The notes under the pieces: model-generated
Databases searched by the model: none
Told to the model about the DNA's origin: nothing
Seen by the model: only the letters and a program-made list of their open reading frames with translations
Shown here: one piece after another, positions 52,397-60,286 of the stretch
Position numbering within the stretch: position 1 is the stretch's first letter
Layout: each line of letters begins with the position of its first letter
Assembly (NCBI GenBank): GCA_905215805.1
Contig: CAJMRL010000002.1
Coordinates: forward strand, 170,234 to 234,233
From: an uncultured bacterium
Lineage (GTDB): Bacteria; Bacillota; Clostridia; UBA1381
Direction: 5' to 3'
DNA length: 64,000 nt
Program-made: the position numbers and the translations under genes

Positions 52397-53661
52397 TTGA
52401 TTATGCGGGATTTGCTTTAGGCATAGCTTTGGAATGTTTATTTATGATTTATTATGCAAATACAACATTTTATCCGAAAAAGAGCTATGCCAAAAGTATA
52501 TGGGTATGTACTATCGGATATTTTATATTGCTTCTTTCCGGATTAACTAATAGCCGTATTATTTTTGTGACAGCGTTTTTTGCAATAAATTTTATACTTT
52601 TTTCCACAAGCTATAATATAGGCTATAAAAATGCGGCATTTCAAAGTATGATGCTCAATATTCTTCTTGCAACAAGCGAATTTATAATCATGCGCATATT
52701 TTATTCCGATGATATTGAAAGCGGATTTGTGCTGATATGTTCAAAGCCGCTTTCATTTACGCTTGAAAGCAAGGCGGTATATTTTATTGGTATATTGCTT
52801 ATGAAAAAGCTTGTCCGAAATAAAAAGGATGTAAATGAGAGCGCAGTTCTTGTTAATATAGCGGTACCGGCAGTGACGATGGTAATAATAATACTTCTTT
52901 GGGACGAAGCGGCAAAGGACGAACGTTTTCTTATTGTTTATATATTGCTTTTATTTATAAATATAGTGGTATTTGCGGCAAATGAGATAATCATACTGCG
53001 TGGAATAGAAATGCAGAGACTTATAAAGGAACGCGCGGATCATGAGGCTGAGCTTGAAGGATATAGGATGCTGTATGAAAAGTATGAAAAGACAAGAATA
53101 ATGCGTCATGATTTTAAGGAACAGATAAATGTATTGCGGTCATTGATAGCCGATAACAAGGCGGCGGAAGAATATATGAAAAAGATACGTGATCTAAGCC
53201 GTGAAATTGAGTTTACAGAATATACCGATAATAAGATCCTTAATATTTTGTTCGGGCAAAAAATTCAGGATTGTGCGGATAAAGGGATAGAGCTTTATAT
53301 AAATTCTGCGGAACCGAGCATGAATTTTTTATCTGAAACCGATACTGTAGCGATATTTTCAAATTTGATAAATAATGCAATAGAAGGCTGTATGAAATCT
53401 AAAGAAAAAAATATCTTTATAGACCTTGAAACTGTAAACGATGCTTACACGGTAATAAAGGTCGAAAATAATTCAGACGAAAAGCCGTTCGTGCGTAATG
53501 ATTCTCTTATTACAAGAAAGAAAGACATTGAAGCACATGGAATAGGAATGAAAAGCATATACGCTTCAATAAAGAAATATGGAGGTAAATTGAATTGGTC
53601 GTATGACGCGGAAAAGAAATTTTTTAGAACGGTTATAGTTTTTGAGAAATGTATACAATAA
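52393..53661 (+). CDS. AgrC-like sensor histidine kinase
   Basis: 422 residues from the ATG at 52393 (GGGGAG upstream; an ATG at 52375 is possible). About six to seven membrane helices occupy residues 1-200. The phospho-accepting His is in IMRHDFKEQINVLRSLI near 237, and the GHKL ATPase has the N-box FSNLINNAIEGC near 333 and HGIGMKSIYASIKKYGG near 381. This is the HPK10 class that often senses peptides, but no agrB or agrD lies nearby, so the signal is unknown. Partner of the LytTR regulator just upstream. Confidence 0.92.
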   Translation: MIDYAGFALGIALECLFMIYYANTTFYPKKSYAKSIWVCTIGYFILLLSGLTNSRIIFVTAFFAINFILFSTSYNIGYKNAAFQSMMLNILLATSEFIIMRIFYSDDIESGFVLICSKPLSFTLESKAVYFIGILLMKKLVRNKKDVNESAVLVNIAVPAVTMVIIILLWDEAAKDERFLIVYILLLFINIVVFAANEIIILRGIEMQRLIKERADHEAELEGYRMLYEKYEKTRIMRHDFKEQINVLRSLIADNKAAEEYMKKIRDLSREIEFTEYTDNKILNILFGQKIQDCADKGIELYINSAEPSMNFLSETDTVAIFSNLINNAIEGCMKSKEKNIFIDLETVNDAYTVIKVENNSDEKPFVRNDSLITRKKDIEAHGIGMKSIYASIKKYGGKLNWSYDAEKKFFRTVIVFEKCIQ

Positions 53662-53701
53662 AAATGCCTGATATATAGGCTATGGATTTATATATAAACT
53701 A

Positions 53702-53730
53702 TTGCAAATTTTTATAAATAGTGATATAAT
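53702..53730 (+). promoter_or_regulatory. promoter of the SGNH hydrolase gene
   Basis: TTGCAA (53702-53707), 17-base spacer, TATAAT (53725-53730). Confidence 0.8.
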
Positions 53731-53760
53731 TTGATTAACGATTATACGGAGGATTTTCAG

Positions 53761-54873
53761 ATGGAGTTAAATAGATATGTTCCATGTAAAGACGAGGAAA
53801 TAAAAATACATGGAAGAACGGTCTTTGATAATCCGCTTACGTTGTTTTGGACAGGCAGCGGTATAGAGTTAAATGCGGATGGAAGCGAGCTTTATATTGA
53901 AACGGAAACGGATTATTCAGAATTTGAACAGTGGATAAGAATCGAGATCAATGGATTTAGTACAATAAAAATGCCGCTTCAAAAAGGTAAAAGTAAAATA
54001 TGCGTGTTCCATGGAATGAGCAAGGAAACAATAAAGAACGTAAGGCTGATAAAAGAGGTTCAGCCAATGCAGCGCGATATACATTCATATCTTAAAATCC
54101 ATGCTGTGGAATCGGACGGAAGGCTCTATCCTATGCAGGACAGAAAATATAAAATAGAATTTATCGGTGACAGCATTACCTCAGGAGAAGGGCTTGGAGG
54201 AACAAAGGGACTTAATGAATGGCTGCCGATTATATTTACTACATATAAAAATTATGCCGTTCAAACAGCAGAGGCTCTCAATGCCGATTATAGAATTATT
54301 TCGCAAAGCGGCTGGGGAGTGTACTCATCATGGGATAATAATATTACACACACTCTTCCAAAAGTATATCCTAAAATATGCTCAGTGCTGGATAATGAAG
54401 TTTCACGTCGGTTTGGCTCGTGCAGGGATAATGATTTTAATTTGTGGAAGCCCGATGTGATTGTAATTAATCTTGGAAGCAATGATTCGTTTGCGTTTAC
54501 TTCACACGGATGGACAGATCCCGAAACAGGCATATTTTATAAGCAGCGTCTTAATGATGACGGCAAATATAATGAGGAAGACGTAAAAAAATTTCGTGAC
54601 GCAGTGTATAATTTTGTGGCTATGTTAAGAAATTATAATTCAGATTCCTATATTTTATGGTCATACGGGATGATAGGACGCGGGCTTTTGCCATATATAG
54701 AGGAGGCTGTATTATCATATTCGTATGAGCATAAGGACGACAGGGTGTCTGTTCAGCTTTTGCCCGATATAAAGGATGAGTGGCTTGGTGCAAATAATCA
54801 TCCGGGTATTGAGGCGCATACAGCGGCGGCAAAGACGCTTATAGAAAGACTTACAGAAATATTTAACAGATAA
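53761..54873 (+). CDS. SGNH/GDSL esterase, carbohydrate-esterase family 2 type
   Basis: 370 residues from the ATG at 53761 (GGAGG 8 bases upstream). Residues about 1-125 form a beta-sandwich domain (NPLTLFWTGSGIELNADGSELYI in part), and the catalytic SGNH domain follows: nucleophile Ser in FIGDSITSGEG near 136, VINLGSNDSF near 235 and ANNHPGIEAH near 344 with the His. This two-domain plan is that of CE2 acetyl esterases, which deacetylate plant polysaccharides or oligosaccharides. There is no signal peptide, so it would act inside the cell on imported fragments. No glycosidase or transporter is adjacent. Confidence 0.85.
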   Translation: MELNRYVPCKDEEIKIHGRTVFDNPLTLFWTGSGIELNADGSELYIETETDYSEFEQWIRIEINGFSTIKMPLQKGKSKICVFHGMSKETIKNVRLIKEVQPMQRDIHSYLKIHAVESDGRLYPMQDRKYKIEFIGDSITSGEGLGGTKGLNEWLPIIFTTYKNYAVQTAEALNADYRIISQSGWGVYSSWDNNITHTLPKVYPKICSVLDNEVSRRFGSCRDNDFNLWKPDVIVINLGSNDSFAFTSHGWTDPETGIFYKQRLNDDGKYNEEDVKKFRDAVYNFVAMLRNYNSDSYILWSYGMIGRGLLPYIEEAVLSYSYEHKDDRVSVQLLPDIKDEWLGANNHPGIEAHTAAAKTLIERLTEIFNR

Positions 54874-54875
54874 AG

Positions 54876-54916
54876 CAACGCCTTCAGACGCCCATACGGG
54901 CTGTCTGAAGGCGTTG
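54876..54916. terminator. hairpin between convergent esterase and holA genes
   Basis: 14-bp stem (54876-54889 with 54903-54916) plus an inner GCCC/GGGC pairing. No long T tract on the plus side, CTTTAT on the minus side. Confidence 0.7.
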
Positions 54917-55930
54917 TCAGCTGTAATAGATACATTCGGCTATATATTGTTCAACAGCAGTCCATTGGTCGATTCTGCCTGACTTGATCTCAAAATCAAT
55001 CTCAGGTATTCTTGTGACCATGCGTTTTATGGCGTCTTCAGAAAATCCGGCAGAGCTGCTTATATACAGATCCGCTATATAAGGACTCATTCCGGTAATT
55101 TGTGCAACTTCATATTTATTGCGGCTGCCGGCAGTTTTTGCTTTAAGAAGTTTTTCGGCGGAACTATACATAAGATAAAGTATGCCGAATGCACTTTCTT
55201 TAGATGTGCGAAGACCGTTTACAACGTGCATTGCCGTATCCGCGTCATGCTTCATGATAGCATTGGTAAGATCGAATGCCTGTATCTGAGTGGATTTTGA
55301 AACTACTCTGTCAATATCGGCTTTTGTTATTTCTCCGTCACAGTAGTTTACAAGCTTGTCAAATTCATTTTTTAAAGTGTTCAGCCCTGGCTCGATTATG
55401 TTCACCATATATTTAGCCGCATCCTTAGACATCTTTATTTTTGCTTTAAGAGCTTGTCTGTTTATCCATGTGACAAGGTCTGACTCCGACTGATAATCAA
55501 AGCTTATCACACAGCCGTTCTTTTTTACCGCTTTATACAGAACTCCGCGTTTGTCAATTTCATTTTCTTCAAATATTACTACAAGATCGTTTGTTATCCT
55601 GGAGAATTTTTCCTGCCAGAAATTTTTTACTTCTTCGGAAGCTTTTTTAAAAATACCGCTGCCGCGTATAATTATAAGCTTTCGGTCTGTCATCATAGGG
55701 AGTCCTTCCCATGCATCGTCATACTCGGATAGATCAGTATTTGTTCCCTCAAAGCGTATATGGTTAAATTCAGGAAAACCCCCGTCAGGAACCATATTGG
55801 AAATTTTTCTCTCATAATCTTCTTTTATATAATTTTCAGGACCATAGAAAAGATACAGCGAACGTATATGCCCTTGAGAAAGTTCTTTTTTTAAATCTGT
55901 TATTTTCATATCTGTAGATTTTTGCGCCAT
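54917..55930 (-). CDS. holA: DNA polymerase III subunit delta
   Basis: 337 residues. The N-terminal SLYLFYGPENYIKEDYERKI near 20-39 and LIIIRGSGIFKK near 85 resemble the nucleotide-binding fold of HolA, which lacks a working P-loop; later helices (FDLTNAIMKHDADTAMHVVNG near 213) form the collar domain. Delta opens the beta sliding clamp within the clamp loader. In Bacillota it is often near comEC and rpsT; neither is in the window. The stop sits at the convergent hairpin. Confidence 0.92.
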   Translation of the reverse strand: MAQKSTDMKITDLKKELSQGHIRSLYLFYGPENYIKEDYERKISNMVPDGGFPEFNHIRFEGTNTDLSEYDDAWEGLPMMTDRKLIIIRGSGIFKKASEEVKNFWQEKFSRITNDLVVIFEENEIDKRGVLYKAVKKNGCVISFDYQSESDLVTWINRQALKAKIKMSKDAAKYMVNIIEPGLNTLKNEFDKLVNYCDGEITKADIDRVVSKSTQIQAFDLTNAIMKHDADTAMHVVNGLRTSKESAFGILYLMYSSAEKLLKAKTAGSRNKYEVAQITGMSPYIADLYISSSAGFSEDAIKRMVTRIPEIDFEIKSGRIDQWTAVEQYIAECIYYS

Positions 55931-56087
55931 TCACTACACCCATTTCGTAATAAAATTTTTTATTTAGGTTAAAATAGAATATGGGCATTGCCGCCCCTTT
56001 ATAAGCTCTTATGAGGTTAAAATTTCATGGCGTAAATACTCATAATTGCGTATTTTTTGCGATTTTGTAGAAGCATACCGTTATCTA

Positions 56088-56104
56088 TGTTACATTTTTG
56101 TTAC
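56088..56104 (+). promoter_or_regulatory. WalR-type box upstream of the -35
   Basis: TGTTAC-ATTTT-TGTTAC: two hexamers fitting TGTWAH, spaced by 5 bases, matching the direct-repeat consensus bound by WalR (YycF). It lies 31 bases upstream of the -35 box. Confidence 0.7.
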
Positions 56105-56135
56105 AATTAAACTACAAAAATATTATATAATCCTC

Positions 56136-56164
56136 TTGACAAATTTCTTGTAATGGTGTATAAT
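56136..56164 (+). promoter_or_regulatory. promoter of the NlpC/P60 hydrolase gene
   Basis: TTGACA (56136-56141), 17-base spacer, TATAAT (56159-56164). Perfect consensus. Confidence 0.9.
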
Positions 56165-56170
56165 AGCATT

Positions 56171-56187
56171 TGTAATGAAAATGTAAC
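56171..56187 (+). promoter_or_regulatory. WalR-type box at the transcription start
   Basis: TGTAAT-GAAAA-TGTAAC, the canonical TGTWAH-N5-TGTWAH form, right after the -10 box. A regulator bound here would be expected to block transcription. Confidence 0.75.
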
Positions 56188-56253
56188 AAAAGTAATTAGT
56201 GCGTAATTTATATAAAGAGGTTGAAATATTACGCTTATTAGGAGGTCTTTACG

Positions 56254-57483
56254 ATGCGGAATTTTAAACACTCGGTTGTAGCTATGATTGCGGTTGCAAT
56301 GATAAGCTCGCTTGCAGCAGTGCAGGCAGCCGATTTGAAGGATAATTCAGATTTGCTTGGTAAGCTTACAACAACCACACAACAAAATAGTATCACAATT
56401 GAGGAAGAAAATCAAGAGGAAAATGAAACAAAATCTGAACAAGAGGCAAAGCAGGCACAGGAAGAGGTTGAGACATCTCCTGAAGCTGCTGCCAAGTCTT
56501 TTTTTGAGACAGGATATGTTTCACTTACAAGCGGTACATTAAACGTACGTCAGACGCCCTCTACGGAAGCCGCAGTTATTGATTCTCTTGATGCTTGTGA
56601 TGAAGTTCAGATCCTTTCCAGCACAGACGGCTGGTATTCGGTTTCATATGGCGGAGGCAAGACAGGCTTTGTTAAAGCAAGCGAGATCACAAATGATAAA
56701 GAACTTGCGGAATATAATGCAATGCATTATGACAATTATAAGCAGGCAAAGGTTGAAACAGAAAACGGTGCGGTTAATGTTCGTTCGTCAGCAAGCACTG
56801 ATTCGTCGGTTACTGATCAGCTTGTCAATGGAACAGATGTTGTTACGCTTTGGCAGGAAGGTGACTTTATAAAGGTAGCCTATGGAGATGATTATACAGA
56901 AGGATATGTTATAGATTCGTCTTTGAATCTCACAGGCGAGTGGACTCCTAAGGAAGAGGTTTCGAACCGTCAGGAAGAGGTTGCGGAAGAAAAGGCTGAA
57001 GCTGCAAGAGCAGAAGAAGCGGCAAGACGCAATAGCGAGAGAGCATCAGCGGCATCCTCATCATCCTCCGGCTCATCATCTTCGGTCTCATCGTCAGCAT
57101 CTTCATCCTCGTCTTCCTCAAAAGGACAGGCTATAGTAAATACAGCAATGCAGTACTTGGGTGTTCCGTATGTATGGGGAGGTACATCTCCGTCCGGTTT
57201 TGACTGTTCAGGTCTTGTACAGTATGTATGTGCAAAGAATGGAATAAGTGTAAGCCGTGTGGCGGATGCTCAGGCAACTAACGGAACCTATGTAAGCCGC
57301 GAAAATCTCCAGCCGGGAGATCTGGTATTCTTCGCAAACGGAGGATATATCCATCATGTTGGTATATATATAGGAAACGGACAAATGATACATGCTCCGC
57401 AGACAGGTGATGTTGTAAAAATTTCATCGATAAATACACCATACCGTCTTAACACATATGCGGGTGCGTGCAGAGTATATTAA
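56254..57483 (+). CDS. secreted SH3-domain NlpC/P60 peptidoglycan endopeptidase
   Basis: 409 residues with AGGAGG before the ATG. A signal peptide ends near AVQAADLKDN (cleavage about residue 26). Two bacterial SH3 domains follow (about 85-145, SGTLNVRQTPSTEAAVIDSL; and 165-225, GAVNVRSSASTDSSVTDQL). A Glu/Ala-rich helix and a serine-rich linker (about 265-290) lead to the NlpC/P60 domain, with catalytic Cys in PSGFDCSGLVQYV near 318 and His in GYIHHVGIYIGNG near 367. It cuts stem peptides in the wall, as LytE and CwlO do. The WalR-type boxes fit control by wall-homeostasis signalling. Confidence 0.95.
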   Translation: MRNFKHSVVAMIAVAMISSLAAVQAADLKDNSDLLGKLTTTTQQNSITIEEENQEENETKSEQEAKQAQEEVETSPEAAAKSFFETGYVSLTSGTLNVRQTPSTEAAVIDSLDACDEVQILSSTDGWYSVSYGGGKTGFVKASEITNDKELAEYNAMHYDNYKQAKVETENGAVNVRSSASTDSSVTDQLVNGTDVVTLWQEGDFIKVAYGDDYTEGYVIDSSLNLTGEWTPKEEVSNRQEEVAEEKAEAARAEEAARRNSERASAASSSSSGSSSSVSSSASSSSSSSKGQAIVNTAMQYLGVPYVWGGTSPSGFDCSGLVQYVCAKNGISVSRVADAQATNGTYVSRENLQPGDLVFFANGGYIHHVGIYIGNGQMIHAPQTGDVVKISSINTPYRLNTYAGACRVY

Positions 57484-57497
57484 TTAAATCAAAGAAG

Positions 57498-57531
57498 GAG
57501 CCGCAAATTCGGAAATGTTTGCGGCTCTTTT
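57498..57531 (+). terminator. terminator of the NlpC/P60 gene
   Basis: 10-bp stem GAGCCGCAAA (57498-57507) with TTTGCGGCTC (57518-57527), then TTTT. Confidence 0.9.
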
Positions 57532-57572
57532 AAAATTTTGCAAAAAATTTTTGAAAAAAATTTTAAAATTGC

Positions 57573-57601
57573 TTGACAAAATGTGACTAATATGCTATAA
57601 T
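57573..57601 (+). promoter_or_regulatory. tRNA-Leu promoter
   Basis: TTGACA (57573-57578), 17-base spacer, TATAAT (57596-57601). Perfect consensus, 24 bases before the tRNA. Confidence 0.9.
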
Positions 57602-57625
57602 ATTTTTTGTTAGTCGATAATATAT

Positions 57626-57709
57626 GCCGCTGTGGTGAAATTGGCAGACGCAACGGACTCAAAATCCGTCGGAGTAAAATCCGTGCCGGTTCGACCCCGG
57701 CCAGCGGTA
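57626..57709 (+). tRNA. tRNA-Leu (anticodon CAA)
   Basis: 84 bases with a full cloverleaf. Acceptor GCCGCTG pairs with CAGCGGT (one G-U). The anticodon stem ACGGA/TCCGT encloses loop CTCAAAA, giving anticodon CAA for UUG codons. A long variable arm (CGGAGTAAAATCCG) marks it as class II, and the T arm is GCCGG-TTCGACC-CCGGC. The CCA tail is not encoded. It is transcribed alone from a strong promoter. Confidence 0.97.
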
Positions 57710-57713
57710 TTTC

Positions 57714-57741
57714 AAAGAGCTGTTTTAGGCAGCTCTTTTTT
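57714..57741 (+). terminator. tRNA-Leu terminator
   Basis: 9-bp stem AAAGAGCTG (57714-57722) with CAGCTCTTT (57730-57738), then T tract, ending two bases before the spoIIR stop. Confidence 0.85.
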
Positions 57742-57742
57742 G

Positions 57743-58342
57743 TTATTCTTTTGTTCCGCGGATAAGCTCTTTAAGCTTTTGAACAATTTCTACAGAGCGA
57801 AATTTTATTTCAACATTATTTCCATTATGATTTGTTATAAGATCATAGGTTTCTTCATCGAGATTTTCTTTTAAAAGTTTTTGTGATTCCTCATCTATGA
57901 CAGCGGTATTTTTATCAAGAATACATACGGGGGGATAAAGCACGCACCACCAATTATGACCTTTTCCTGATCCGAGGATAATTTCTACTGCATTATAGCG
58001 CCCTGCCGGAAGAGTGACGTTTTTATAGGTCTTTTCCGGAAAATCAGTCATGCAGTAAACTCCTTCAGCGGTATATGAAAAACCATTTTCCATAAGAACA
58101 TTATTTGCCTCATCAGCGGCTTTTTGTGCTGTTATATTAGGGTCTTCGCCGCATTGCACATTTTGTAAAATACGGTCGCGAATTTTAAGCTTGATCGTCT
58201 GGTCTTCAGAACTGTCACTATTAGCAATTATATGCAGTCTGATAATGTTATTCTGTAGATCAGATTGGACACTGTCGGAATAAGCCGTTATTCCGGCTGC
58301 TATTATAAATGATAAAACAACAGAGTACAAAAAAATTTTCAT
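57743..58342 (-). CDS. spoIIR: stage II sporulation protein R
   Basis: 199 residues. An N-terminal signal or anchor (FLYSVVLSFIIAAGITAYS) is followed by the diagnostic IIRLHIIANSDSSEDQTIKLKIRD-type segment (about 33-56) and GKGHNWWCVLYPPVC near 125. SpoIIR is made in the forespore under SigF and crosses into the intermembrane space to trigger SpoIIGA, which processes pro-SigE in the mother cell. The gene is monocistronic. I could not confirm a SigF promoter by eye. Confidence 0.95.
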   Translation of the reverse strand: MKIFLYSVVLSFIIAAGITAYSDSVQSDLQNNIIRLHIIANSDSSEDQTIKLKIRDRILQNVQCGEDPNITAQKAADEANNVLMENGFSYTAEGVYCMTDFPEKTYKNVTLPAGRYNAVEIILGSGKGHNWWCVLYPPVCILDKNTAVIDEESQKLLKENLDEETYDLITNHNGNNVEIKFRSVEIVQKLKELIRGTKE

Positions 58343-58444
58343 CTCAAACGCTCCTTAAATTTCTTTCTGTTATATTTTCGCCCGAATACATAAAATTTAA
58401 ACCTTTGGGCAAATACTAACAAAAAAAGAAAAGGAGTTTTTCAT

Positions 58445-58891
58445 ATGAAGAAAATAACATCAATAATCATGTGTACGGTAATAGCTCTTGCAGCTCTTAC
58501 ACGTTACAGCGAAACGCCTGCGTTTGCAGCGACATCATCAGATTTGCAGCTTCTTGCTCGCGCTGTAAACGGTGAGGCGAGAGGAGAACCTTATGAGGGT
58601 CAGGTTGCAGTTGCGGCGGTTATTCTAAATAGGGTAGAGCATCCGTCCTTTCCAAACACAATACCGGGTGTAATATATCAGCCCGGAGCGTTTACGGCAG
58701 TGGATGACGGACAGATAAATGTTCCGATAGCCACCAACTCAACAGTATATAAGGCTTGTCAGGATGCACTCAACGGCTGGGATCCATCATATGGTGCAAT
58801 ATATTATTTTAATCCTGATACGGCAACGAGTAAGTGGATATGGTCAAGAACACATATCATAACGATAGGTAAACATCGTTTTTGCAAATAA
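58445..58891 (+). CDS. sleB: spore cortex-lytic hydrolase SleB (short form)
   Basis: 148 residues with AAAAGGAG before the ATG. A signal peptide ends near PAFAA (about residue 29) and the rest is one Hydrolase_2 domain: catalytic Glu in AVNGEARGEPYEGQVAVAAVI at about 44, and AIYYFNPDTATSKWIW near 120. It lacks the N-terminal peptidoglycan-binding domain of Bacillus SleB, so it also resembles CwlJ, but the signal peptide and the ypeB gene 11 bases downstream point to SleB. It degrades muramic-lactam cortex during germination. Confidence 0.9.
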   Translation: MKKITSIIMCTVIALAALTRYSETPAFAATSSDLQLLARAVNGEARGEPYEGQVAVAAVILNRVEHPSFPNTIPGVIYQPGAFTAVDDGQINVPIATNSTVYKACQDALNGWDPSYGAIYYFNPDTATSKWIWSRTHIITIGKHRFCK

Positions 58892-58902
58892 CGGAGGTAA
58901 GC

Positions 58903-60252
58903 ATGGAAAAGACAAACAAAATTCATGTATGGCTGTATACTATTCTGATTGCGGCGCTTATAGGAGTCGCGATATGGGCTCTTAATATGAATAGAAGTGT
59001 CAAGGCATATGAAATTACAACAGAAAATAATTATAACCGTGCCTTTTATGAAATGACGGGATATATAGGTGAAATAGACGCGCTTTTAAGTAAGGCGCAG
59101 TTGGCAAATGATCCGGCGATTCTTGCTTCGATGTCAAGTGAAATTTTCCGTAAAGCAGCGGGAGCAAAATCTTGTTTGGGACAGCTCCCCACTTCACAGG
59201 TGAATTTGGAGAACACATCAAAATTTCTTTCCCAGGTAGGAGATTATACTTATGTTCTATCTCAGGATATGATAAACGGACAGGAAATTTCGCAGGAAGA
59301 ATATGAAACGCTTGCAAATTTAAATACCTATGCGGCAAATCTAAAAACCGCATTGGAGGAAATCCAAACGCAGTTATATTCTGGAGAGCTTAAGCTTTCA
59401 GATGCAAATGCTCAGGAGAAGCTTAATGAGGTTCATGCAGCTTCGGGAGATATTTTAACGGATTTGGAGAATGTTGAAGAATCATTCAGGGAATATCCAA
59501 CATTGATTTATGACGGACCGTTTTCGGAGCATATAGAAAACCAACAGTCACAGATGCTTGCCAATGAACCTGAGATTACGGGCGAAGAGGCGCGCAAACG
59601 TGCGGAAGAATTTTTGGGAACGAGCGGGCTTGAGCTTAGCGGCGAGTCTGAAAATACAGCTATAGATTGTTATATTTTCTCAAAGGACGAGCAGAGCGGA
59701 CACATTTCTATAAGTATTACTAAAAAGGGCGGATACGTGTTATATTTCTTAAAGAATAGAACGGTGGAGAGAGAGGAGTATGATTTAAGCTCCGCTACAG
59801 AAATAGCATTGAGCTATCTTGAGCGTCATGGCTTTGAAAATATGGTATCAAGCTATTTTGAAAAGAAAAACGGAATTGCTACAATTAATTTTGCAGCTTC
59901 ACAGGATGGAACCGTATGTTACAGCGATCTTGTAAAGGTTCGAGTTGCATTAGATTCAGGAGAGGTTGTAGGATTGGAAACTAAGGGATATCTTATGAAT
60001 CATCGCTATCGCTCGCTGGAGAATGCTGTTTTAAGCGAAGAAGAGGCGCGTGCAAGAGTATCCACATCTCTTGAAGTTACGGCTACAAAGCTTGCGGTGA
60101 TACCAAAAGACAGTCTTAGAGAGGTCCTTTGTTATGAATTTAAGGGAACCTTCCATGATAAGAATTTTATAGTATATGTAAATGCCGAAAATGGACATGA
60201 AGAGCAAATACTGCTGCTCATTGAAGGTCCTGAAGGAATTCTTACGATATAA
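58903..60252 (+). CDS. ypeB: germination protein YpeB
   Basis: 449 residues from the ATG at 58903 (ACGGAGG upstream). One N-terminal membrane helix (VWLYTILIAALIGVAIWAL, about 7-25), a helical domain with FYEMTGYIGEIDALLSKAQ, then PepSY-like repeats (EEARKRAEEFLG near 230; SATEIALSYLERHGFE; SEEEARARVSTSLEV). YpeB holds SleB inactive in the dormant spore until germination. The sleB-ypeB pairing, usual in Bacillus and found in some Clostridia, is intact. It ends at the hairpin shared with the fumarase gene. Confidence 0.94.
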   Translation: MEKTNKIHVWLYTILIAALIGVAIWALNMNRSVKAYEITTENNYNRAFYEMTGYIGEIDALLSKAQLANDPAILASMSSEIFRKAAGAKSCLGQLPTSQVNLENTSKFLSQVGDYTYVLSQDMINGQEISQEEYETLANLNTYAANLKTALEEIQTQLYSGELKLSDANAQEKLNEVHAASGDILTDLENVEESFREYPTLIYDGPFSEHIENQQSQMLANEPEITGEEARKRAEEFLGTSGLELSGESENTAIDCYIFSKDEQSGHISISITKKGGYVLYFLKNRTVEREEYDLSSATEIALSYLERHGFENMVSSYFEKKNGIATINFAASQDGTVCYSDLVKVRVALDSGEVVGLETKGYLMNHRYRSLENAVLSEEEARARVSTSLEVTATKLAVIPKDSLREVLCYEFKGTFHDKNFIVYVNAENGHEEQILLLIEGPEGILTI

Positions 60253-60286
60253 AAATTACAGGGTACAATTTGTACCCTGTAATTTT
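60252..60286. terminator. bidirectional terminator between ypeB and the fumarase gene
   Basis: Near-perfect palindrome, about 17-bp stem (60252-60268 with 60270-60286), with A and T tracts on the two sides. Confidence 0.9.

Larger units (their letters stand above)
55931..56253. other. 323-base divergent upstream region of holA and the NlpC/P60 gene
   Basis: It contains two WalR-type boxes (56088-56104 and 56171-56187) on either side of a consensus promoter (56136-56164), and a leader of about 80 bases to the gene start. No coding frame is supported. I could not find a clear holA promoter. Confidence 0.7.

Noticed and set aside
57040..57125. Short tandem TCATCC/TCGTCT-like repeats
   Set aside because: Looks repeat-like in DNA, but it is the serine-rich linker of the NlpC/P60 protein, in frame.
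58384..58420. Possible SigG promoter before sleB (GAATA and AATACTA)
   Set aside because: The spacing between the two elements is about 23 bases, too long for SigG, so I do not claim it.
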